From assembly GCA_007570785.1 (NCBI GenBank), contig ML660201.1, positions 47,358,949-47,422,948 on the forward strand: 64,000 bases of DNA, written 5' to 3'. Numbering within the stretch: the stretch's first letter is position 1; each line of letters begins with the position of its first letter. The position numbers and the translations under genes were made by a program. The stretch comes from Antilocapra americana. Its lineage: Eukaryota > Chordata > Mammalia > Artiodactyla > Antilocapridae. The notes below the pieces were generated by a model, which made no database searches, was not told where the DNA came from, and saw nothing but the letters and a program-made list of their open reading frames with translations. Shown here piece by piece: positions 55,205 to 64,000 of this stretch.

Positions 55205-55346
55205 CTGTGCAGTTCATTGGCCAGATTCGCCTTGTGCACATCCCAGGCATAAAGCTTGCATTCTGACGACATTGTACAAATGACAACCTTCTCGTCTCCA
55301 CCCGTGTGCTCACTTCCTGAAAGATAAGCCACAGGTCCTAAGATTC
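55205..55346 (-). pseudogene. FBXW12: FBXW12 pseudogene exon with lost donor
   Basis: After a strong acceptor (T9 CAAG) the - strand reads ILGPVAYLSGSE, then DEKVVICTMSS and LYAWDVH, matching the human AYLSG, IICSVS and LCAWDV positions. At the expected 3' end the sequence is CACAG followed by TTAATG, so the donor GT appears to have become TT, and the frame runs into a stop at once. The last residues also fit better in another frame, suggesting a small deletion. Joined to the exon at 56007-56075 the split glycine codon is restored. Confidence 0.78.
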
Positions 55347-56006
55347 CTTGAAAAAAAAACAGCCACAGACAATACTTGGTCACCAGATGGTTGAGGGATG
55401 ATGATCCAGTTGAATAAAGAAAATCCTAGTAAGATGTTAAGTTTTCACTGTCCTTGGAGGGCTTGGTTAATATTAATACTCAACATAGAAGAGGATAGAA
55501 CAAATTGGGCTTCAGAGTCATGCAAACATGGGTTTCCATGGCAGATTGGCTGTTTGGGAGACACTGGTCAACTTGCTTTTTTTTTTTTTAAAAAAAAAAA
55601 AAACAACTTTTTTTAACCACACACACAGATATAAAATGGGGATAAAAAAATCTTTCCATCAGAGAACTATTCTGAGTTTTAAAAGAGGTACCAGGAATAA
55701 AGTAAGCTGTAGAACCTCTATTATTTAAATGTTCCCTTTTTATTCAGAATTTTTATTCTAGGAGGTCTGAGAGGCTTTGAAACAAGGGGATAACAGGGCC
55801 TGAGTTTATGTTGTGAAAAACCATAAGTTCCTCCATGCAGCTTGGATCACAGAGGACAAGGGAGGAAGCAGGGAGACCTGTGATACCCAGGAGAGCAACC
55901 AATCCCATTAACTCTTAATTCCTTTTGTCTTTACTGCATGAGAACACAGAAAATATAAAGAGTGGATTTCTCACACCGAGTTCCTCTAGGGTACCCTCTG
56001 CCACAC

Positions 56007-56075
56007 CGAGGTTCCCAGTTGCTTCTTTGTAGAAAAAGTTCCCAGGCTGTGCAAATGCCATCCGATGCTTCATGC
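56007..56075 (-). pseudogene. FBXW12: FBXW12 pseudogene exon following the F-box region
   Basis: Between acceptor GGCACACAG and donor GTGTGG the - strand reads MKHRMAFAQPGNFFYKEATG then NL, matching the human LALAQPHNFIYK stretch that follows the F-box. It is 69 bases and open. The F-box exons that should lie further 5' (higher coordinates) were not found before 64 kb, so they are lost or outside. Confidence 0.75.
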
Positions 56076-56329
56076 CTGTGTGCCCAGGCATTGATGGGAG
56101 AAGATGCAGAAGTTCCACTTCCCCAGACACAGGCTTCTGGAAACAGGGTCGCCACCAGTGGTTCCCGTCCTCAGCACCGCCGGTACCCTTGGACCCTTTA
56201 CTACCGTAACCTTCACATGTGCCTCTCCTAACAGCCCCGTGGGGTACTCCGCAAGGTCACAGGGTGGGAGGCCTTGCACCAAGGCCACTGAGGCAGAGAC
56301 AGAACCAAGGTCACCTCTGAAGCTGACTG

Positions 56330-56600
56330 AATCCCTTTGTAACTGGTGCCAAAAGCCCCCCTATACCACCAGTAGGCAAAGATGTCTACCCTGGTAGCCA
56401 CGCTATTGGTTAGAGCCCTCACCAATCACCTAATGCCAACATTCCGGCAGGAATTTTCTTCATCTTGAGTCTATAAACATTGGCTACTAACCCATCAAAA
56501 ACATCTGACAGGAGCTCGACCTGCTGTGCTCACAGTGCCCACACTGTCTCTGCTCTTTGCTCTTAATAAACACACTCCCTTTCTGTCTGGAAATTCTCTT
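56330..56600 (+). mobile_element. Possible solo LTR of an endogenous retrovirus
   Basis: On the + strand, two CCAAT-type boxes (inverted at about 56405, direct at 56422), a TATA-like CTATAAAC at 56471 and AATAAA at 56565-56570 occur with spacing usual for a retroviral LTR. No gag, pol or env sequence is seen next to it, and the boundaries are uncertain. Confidence 0.45.
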
Positions 56601-57760
56601 CCTTGCCTCGGACTGCCAAGGCAAGGTGCACACGGGCCTAAGCTGCAACCTGACATTCTCCTCACCCTTGAGACACACCTGCCTTCCCGCCTCACCCCAG
56701 CCTGCTCTCAGCTCCACGGCTGACCACTCTCAGCAAGCTTGTTCCAGTGTGAAGGGAGCGAAAGCAAGAGATAAGCAGGCAGTCAGTACCTGAACACTGG
56801 CTCCTCCCCTGCTGTCATTTGGTCTGGAAGCAAGGCCCGCGTGGTGAACCCCAACTCTCAAAGTCCCCCTAGTCTTTGGAAAGGGGACAGGGTAACAGCA
56901 GGGGCCACCACTGCTAATATGTGCCCTTGGGACTCCCACCAGAGTTCAAGGGGAGACGTGTGGGCTTCATGGAGCTTGAAATGGGAGCCTCCAGGACCAT
57001 TTAGTCAGCACAACTCCCCTGGATCCGTTCATCATTTTCATTTAGCAACATGGAGGTCCTCAGAGTGAAAGACGCTAAACCCAAAGCACTCAATACCTCA
57101 CCCTGCTACTCTGCAAACGGGTGCTCAAAGGGACACAGGCACATCAGGTCTGAATAAGGTGAATTTAAGGAACGAAGAAAGGCTGGGTGGTGTCATGCTG
57201 GAACAGCCAAGATTCAAGGCTGAAGGAGAGGTGAAAGGGGTTTTGCATAGGACTGCCAAGGTGGAAAGGTGTCAGAAGGGGCCGGTCAATTCAGACGGGG
57301 CAACGAGCATTTACCTTGATCACTTCAGAGACCTGTAGCAAGCTGAATGTGTCCAGTAATGAGACAACTCTCAACCTCCGCATGGTTGGCAACAGGCCTA
57401 CCACCAGCCTGAGGCCATGCCAAGCCTCCAACCCACCCCCTCCAGCTTGCTTTGAATTTAAAGGCTTGGCCCAAGTCTGCAGCCCACCTGACTTTGATAG
57501 AAAACAGGCTGGAGGGGTGTAAATTGAGAGCCTGCCCTCTGCTTCGGCATCTCTCCTGGGGCCTGATCCACGAAGCTGAGGACCTTCCTTCCTACACTGG
57601 CCTGTTAGTTTTCATTGTTTCAATGTGTTCAACGATGCTTCTTTTTTTTACACCGTGAGCTGAAAGTGCAGGACCTGGCGCTGCTCTAGGTGGTGATGAA
57701 CTTGTCAGGACTCTCGTGGAAATTTCAATTAACACACTTACATTCATCAAATTCAATCTC
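56601..57760. other. Unassigned intergenic DNA
   Basis: GC-richer than its surroundings. Short frames only, no family resemblance and no repeat I can name. Confidence 0.35.
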
Positions 57761-57764
57761 TATG

Positions 57765-57980
57765 TTCATGCATGCATGCATGCTCAGTTGCTCAACTGTA
57801 ACCAACTCTTTGGGACCCTGGTCTGTAGCCCACCAGGCTCCTCTGTCCATGGGATTTCCCAGGCGAGAATACTGGAGCGGATTGCCATTTCCTCCTCCAA
57901 GGGATCTTCCACCTGAGTCACTTAAGTCTCCTGTATTGGCAGGTAGGTTCTTTACCACTGAGCCACCTGGGAAGCCCAGT
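57765..57980 (-). mobile_element. Antisense Bov-tA SINE with TGCA repeat at its edge
   Basis: A (ATGC)n run at 57769-57784 precedes the antisense SINE, which ends ctgagccacctgggaagccc. Confidence 0.9.
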
Positions 57981-58189
57981 CTTCATGTGATTTAAATTCC
58001 AAATCACCAGGGTAGGGAGTCTGCTTGCCACATTTATGTACCTACTCGGGGACACTGACACTGACTCTGGCCAACAGGGCCTATCCCCCAGCACCAATGC
58101 AGCCCCCTGGTTTCCCTCTTTGTGCATTAACTTTTTTGCAGAAGGAGACAGTACAGGCCAAACAGACTTCACCATAGAGGAGGCCCATG

Positions 58190-59230
58190 CGAAGTGTGAC
58201 AAATACTGTGTGATATCACTTATATGTAGAATCTAAAAAATGGTACAAATGAACTTATTTACAAAGCAGAAACAGACTTACAGCCTTAGAGAATGAATTT
58301 ATGATTACCAGGGCTAAGTGTGGGGGGAAGGATAGTTAGGGAGTCCCAAACACTGCTATGTTTAAAATGGATACACAACAAGGACCTATTGTATAGCACG
58401 TGGAACTCTACTCAGGGTTATGTGCCAGCCTGGATGGGGTTTGGGAGAGAATGGACACGTGTATGTGTATAGCTGAGTCCCTTTGCTGTGTACCTGAAAC
58501 TACCACAACACTGTTAACCTGCTATACCCCAACACAAAACAAAAAGCTTAAAGTCTGAAAAATAAAATAAAATGCATAACGGCAAAGGGCCTACTGTATA
58601 GCACAGGGAACTCTGGTCAATATTATGTAACAACCTAAATAGGAAAAGAATTTTAGAAAGAATGGATGCATGAATATGTATAACTGAGTCTCTTTGCTGT
58701 ATACCTAAAACTAACAAAACATTTTCAATTAACTATACTCCAATATAAAATAAAAAGTTTTTAAAAAATCAATCTAAATGTGCTAATTAAAGACAGAGAT
58801 TGTCAGAGTGGGTCAAAACCAAGATCCTATATGTTGTCTATAAGAAATGTTGTCTATAAGAAATCACTTTAAATATAAAGACACATATAGGTTAAAAATA
58901 AATGGATAGAGAAAGATGTGCCATATTAACACTAGTCGAAAGACAGCAAGAGGCACTATATTAATTTCAGATAGAGCAGACTTCAGAGCAAGGAAAGTTA
59001 TCAGGGATAAAGAGGAATATGATGATCAAAAGGGGCAATTCACCAGTAAGACATAACAACCCCTAATGTATTTCCACCTAACAGAGCCTTACTTTTGCTG
59101 AGTGTTCTACAGTGCTCAAATTGCTCTAAAATTAAAATTAAAAATTGTAAAGAATCACAATGAGATATCACTATCCACCTACAAAACGGCTAAGATGAAT
59201 ATGACTGAGAACATCAAATACTGAGGACCA
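58190..59230 (+). mobile_element. Sense L1 fragments: two 3' ends then an ORF2 piece
   Basis: A first L1 3' end (58190-58560) is followed by the same 3' region again (58575-58765, ctactgtatagcacagggaa). ORF2 endonuclease-to-RT linker-type sequence (ggcactatattaatttcaga) follows to about 59230. Confidence 0.75.
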
Positions 59231-59235
59231 GTTCC

Positions 59236-59450
59236 CAGGTGGCGCTAGTGATAAAGAACCCACCTGCCAATGCAGGTGACATAAGAGATGCAGGTTCGAT
59301 CCTTGGGCTGGGAAGATCCCCTGGAGGAGGGCATAATAACCTACTCCAGAATTCTTGCCTGGAGAATCCCATGGACAGAGGAGCCTGGCAGGTTATAGTC
59401 CATAGGGTCGCACAGAGTCAGACATGACTGAAACAACTTAGCATGCATGA
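59236..59450 (+). mobile_element. Bov-tA SINE
   Basis: Sense copy, gtgataaagaacccacctgc to gactgaaacaacttagcatg. This is the same subtype as the SINE at 4283. Confidence 0.9.
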
Positions 59451-59705
59451 GAACATCAAATATTGAGGTGCAGTTTGGATATCCAGCTACGTAGTACACA
59501 GAGGCATTGGTAGACAATGTCTTACTTCTAAGGAATCAATTTAGAGTTTTTCCTATGGATTCTAAGCATTAGCACATGGATGTACAAGAATAGCTGTTTC
59601 TTAACTGCTTATGTATGTGAGACTCTGAAGTGTGGCCATCAAGGCCCTGAGTCCTTACCTGGAAGACCACACGACAGGAAAACAAGTAAATAAGAATATT
59701 TACTA

Positions 59706-62700
59706 TGGGGAGAACAAGATGGCGGAGGAGTAGGTGGATGTGAGTACCTCTCTCTCCACAGATACATGAGGAATACACCTTCAGACACAGAAATGCATGC
59801 AGAACACCAGCTGAGAGCAGACAGGAGGACCTGACCCGTGGAAAAGAATATGTAGAACCATGCAAAACTCAAGATCAAGCCCTGAGCCTTTGGAGTGGGA
59901 ACACTGGCTCCAAGACCCTAGACTACCAGAGAACTAACCCTAGGGAGTATCAAATAGTGAGAACTCACACAAACGAAACCATTTGAATACAAGACCCAGC
60001 ATCACCCAACCACCAGTAGCACCCTGTGCAGGATGCCTCATGTAAACAACAAACAAAACAAAATACAAACCCAATCATCAGCAGAGAGGATAACCCCTCA
60101 CTCAGCCTTGCCCATCAGAGGAAAAACAAACAAACAAACAAAAACTCAGAACAAATCTCACCCTATACAAAGCTTATACAAACCACTGGACCAACCTTAG
60201 GAGGGCAGAAACTGAAAGGAAGAAAGAATTCAACTTTCTTCAAGGAAAGAATTGAACTTTCCTTGAAGCCTGGGAAAAGGAGACCTCAAACACAGTAAGT
60301 TAAAAAAAATAATGAAAAGGCAGAGAAATACTACACAAATGAAGGAACAAACTAAAAACACAGAAGTCCAAATAAATGAAGAGGAAATAGGCAAACTACC
60401 TAAAAAAGAATTCAGAATAATGATAGTAGACATGTTCAAAAACCTTGAAAACAAAATGGAGAAAATGCAAGAATCAACAAAGACCTAGAAGAATGAAAGA
60501 ATAAACATGCAGAGACAAACAACACAATCACTGAAATTAAAAATACTCTAGAAGGAATCAATAGCAGAATATCTGAAGCAGAAGAACAAATCAATAAGCT
60601 GGAAGATAAAATGGTGGAAATAACTTCTGAAGAGCAGAATAAAGTAAAAAGAATGAAAAGAACTGAGGACAGTCTCAGAGACCTCTGGGACAATATCAAA
60701 TGCACCAACATTCGAATTACAGGGGTCCCAGAAGAAGAAGAGAAAAAAAGGGTATGAGAAAATTTTTGAAGAGATTATAGTTGAAAATTTTCCCAACATG
60801 GAAAAGGAAACAGTCAGTCAAGTCCAAGAGGCACAAAGAGTCCCATACAGGAGAAACTCAAGGAGAAACACACCAAGAAACATACTAATCAAACTAACAA
60901 AGACTAAACACAAAGAAAAAATATTAAAGGCAGGAAAGGAGAAGCAACAACTAACATACAAGGGAAACCCCATATGCTTAACAGCTGATCTTTCAGCAGA
61001 AACTCTCCAGGCAAGAAGGGAATGGCAGGGCATATTTAAAGTACTGAAAGGGAAAAATTTACAACCAAGATTACTGCACCCAGCAAGGATCTCATTCAAA
61101 ATTGATGGAGAAATAAAAAGCTTTTCAGACAAGCAAAAGTTAAGAGAATTCAGTTCCACCAAACCAGCTTTACAACAAATGTTAAAGGGACTTATATAGT
61201 CAAGAAATACAAGAGGAGAAAAAAGATCTACAAAATCAACCCCAAACATTTAAGGAAATGACAATAGGAACATATACGTCAATAATTACTTTAAATGTAA
61301 ATAGCTTAAAAGCTCCAACCAAAAGACACAGACTGGCTGAATGGATACAAAAACAAGACCCATATGTATGCTGTCTACAAGAAACCCACTTCAGACCTAA
61401 AGACACATAATAGACTGAAAGTGAGAGGATAGAAAAATATATTCCATGCAAATAGGAAGCAAAAGAAAGCTGGAGTAGCAATCTTCATATCAAACAAAAT
61501 AGACCTTAAAATAAAGATTACATGACATAATGTTCAAGGGATCAATCCAAGAGGAAGACATAACAACTGTAAATATCTATGCACTCAACATAGGAGCACC
61601 TCAATACATAAGACAAACACTAACAGATATAAAAGGAGAAACTGACAGTAACACAATAATAGTAGGAGACTTTAACACCCCACTCACACCAATGGACAGA
61701 TCATTAAAATGGAAAATTAATAAAGAAACACAAGTCTTAAATGATACTTTAGATGAGATGGGTCTCATTGATATCTTCAAGACATTCCACCCAAATGCAG
61801 AAGAATACACCTTCTTCTCAAGTGCACATGGAACACTCTCCATGATAGACCACATCTTGGGTCACAAATCAAGCCTCAGTAAATTTAAGAAAACTGAAAT
61901 CATATCAATCAATCATTCTCCAACCACTGTGCTATGAGACCAGATATCAATTACAAGAAAAAAACTGTAAGAAACACAAACACATGGAGATTAAGCAACA
62001 CATTTCTAAATAATCAACAGGTTACTGAAGAAATCAAAAAGGAAATAAAAAATTTTCTAGAAACAAATGACAATGAAAACACGACAACTCAAAACCTATG
62101 GGATGCAGCAAAAGCAGTTCTAGGAGGGAAGTTTATAGCAATACAATCCTACCTCAAGAAACAAGAAAAACATCGAATAGACAACCTAACTTTACACCTA
62201 AAACAACAGGAAAAAGAACAAACCCCCCCCAAATTAGAAGGAAAGAAATCATAAAGATCTGAGCAGAAATAAATGAAAAAGAAATGAAAGAAACAATAGC
62301 AAAAGCATTTGCACAGCAAAGGAAACTATAAGCAACCTGAAAAGGCAACCTTCAGAATGGGAGAAAATAATAGCAAATGAAACAACTGACAAAGGATTAA
62401 TTTCCAAAATATACAAGTAGCTCATACAATTCAATCCCAGGAAAACAAACAATCCAATCAAAAAGTGGGAAAAAGACCTAAACAGACATTTCTCCAAAGA
62501 AGACATACATATGGCTGACAAATACATGAAAAGATGCTGAACACCACTCATTATTAGAGAAATGCAAATCAAAATCCACAATGAGATATCACCTCACACC
62601 AGTCAAAATGGTCATCATCAAAAAGTCTACAAACAATAAATGCTGGAGAGGGTGTGGAGAAAAGGGAATGTTCTTGAACTGTTGGTGGGAATGTAAATTA

Positions 62701-63420
62701 ACGCAGCCACTATGAAAGATGGTATGGAGATATCTTTAAAAAATAGGAATAAAACCACCATATGACCCAGCAATCTCACTTCTAAGCATATACCCTGAGG
62801 AAACCAAAACTGAAAAAGACATATGTATCCTATTGTTCATTGCGGCACTATTTACAATAGCTAGAACATGGAAGCAACCTAGATGTCCATTGACAGATGA
62901 ATGGATAAAAAAGTTGTGGAACATATACAAAATGTAATATTACTCAGCCATAAAAAGGAACACATTTGAGTCAGTTCTGATGAGGTGGATGAACCTAGAA
63001 CCTATTATACAGAGTGAAGTGAGTCATAAAGAGAAAGATAAATATCATATTCTAATGCACATATATGGAATCTAGAAAAATGGTACTGAGGAATTTATTT
63101 ACAGGGCAGCAATGGAGAAACAGACATAGAGAATAGACTTATGGACATGGGGAGAGGGGAGGAGAGGGTGAGATGTATGGAAAGAGTAACATGGAAACTT
63201 ATATTACCACATATAAAATAGATAGCCACTGGGAATTTGTCACATGGCTCAGGAAACTCAAACAGGGGCTCTGTATCAACCTAGACGGGTGGGTGGGGAG
63301 GGAGATGGGAGGGAGGTTCAAAAGGGAGGGGAAATATGTATACCTGTGGCTGATTCATGCTGAGGTTTGACAGAAAACAACAAAATTCTGTAAAGTATTA
63401 TCTTTCAATAAAAAAATAAA
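59706..63420 (+). mobile_element. L1 with 5' end and 3' end but no reverse transcriptase
   Basis: It begins with a typical L1 5' end (ggggagaacaagatggcgga). ORF1 remains are in broken frames, with the C-terminal part open at 60798-61199 (LTADLSAETLQARREWQGIF, ISFKIDGEIKSFSDKQ). ORF2 endonuclease follows (IIVGDFNTPL, then MIDHILGHKSS) and the linker (NTWRLSNTFLNNQQVTEEIK). At about 62302 it jumps from [10 protein letters not shown] to sequence near the ORF2 C-terminus, skipping the RT. It then runs to the 3'UTR and an A-rich end at 63420. Confidence 0.9.
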
Positions 63421-63530
63421 TTATTTTAATTTGCATTTCTCTGATAATGAGTGATATTGAGTATCTTTTCATGTATTTGTTAGCCATCTGTATGTCTTCT
63501 TTGGAGAAATGTCTGTTTAGTTCTTTGGCC

Positions 63531-64000
63531 CTTTTTTTTTAAAAATCTTCTTTATTGTGTTGGTTTTGCCATACATTGACATGAATCCACCATGGGTATA
63601 CATATGCTCCCCCTCCAGAACCCCCCTCCCTCCTCCCTCCCGATTCCCTCCCACTGGGTCATCCCAGTGCACCAGCCCCAAGCATCTAACCTGGGCTGGC
63701 AATTGATTTCACATATGATAATTAACATGTTTCAATGCCATTCTCCCATATCATCCCACCCTTGCCCTCTTCACAGAGTCCACGAGACTGTTCTATACAT
63801 CTGCGTTTCTTTTGCTGTCTCGCATGCAGGGTTCTCATCACCATCTTTCTAAATTCCATATATATGCATATTTTCATATATTTCCATATATATACTGTAT
63901 TTTTGTTTTTCCTTCTGACTTACTTCACTCTGGATAATAGGCTCCAGTTCCGTCCACCTGAGTAGAACTGATTCAAATGAATTTTTTTTTTAATGCTGAG
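63531..64000 (-). mobile_element. Young L1 3' end, antisense, cut by the window edge
   Basis: A T-rich start is followed by tgccatacattgacatgaat and ccatcatttctaaattccat-type blocks. The order and texture match the L1 insertion at 44789-45403. Confidence 0.92.

Overview
The window is vertebrate nuclear DNA from a ruminant, most likely a bovid such as cattle or a close relative. It holds ruminant-restricted repeats in large numbers: Bov-tA and CHR-type SINEs, the RTE-type LINE BovB, and young bovine-type L1 copies. I cannot separate cattle from sheep, goat or buffalo by reading alone. There is no bacterial-style gene organisation. Genes are split into exons with GT/AG introns.

Region 1 (1-25.8 kb) is GC-rich and almost filled by one intact gene on the + strand, PLXNB1 (plexin-B1, semaphorin-4D receptor). 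I could trace 36 coding exons from ATG 2839 to TAG 25143. Every splice phase fits, giving 6,414 nt and 2,137 residues, with no stop or frameshift. Signal peptide, Sema domain, PSI and IPT repeats, the furin site, the membrane span, the split R-RasGAP domain with its arginines, the Rho-binding insert and the C-terminal PDZ ligand are all present. Introns carry SINEs and one RPL36 processed pseudogene that landed inside a SINE.

Region 2 (25.8-43 kb) is a repeat-built island. A composite unit of about 1.9 kb (antisense L1 3' segment plus an unrecognised cassette of 0.6-0.95 kb) is repeated head to tail at least four times between 28.9 and 36.2 kb. Partial copies lie around a 100-N assembly gap, and inverted diverged copies lie at 40.7-42.9 kb. 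One unit has expanded into more than 1.2 kb of (AT)n-rich DNA. The two sides of the gap are near-identical, which suggests an unmerged contig overlap.

Region 3 (43-64 kb) is AT-rich and made mostly of L1, BovB and SINEs, but it contains colinear exon remnants on the - strand that match FBXW12 (F-box/WD40 protein 12). In human this gene lies next to PLXNB1 in the same tail-to-tail arrangement. At least two remnants change reading frame inside the homologous stretch and one has lost its GT donor, so I call a decayed FBXW12 pseudogene. The window ends in an L1 with a 5' end but no reverse transcriptase region, followed by another young L1 end.

Comparisons with named families and with human proteins come from recall, not a search. 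No CRISPR, operon, origin or structural RNA gene was seen.
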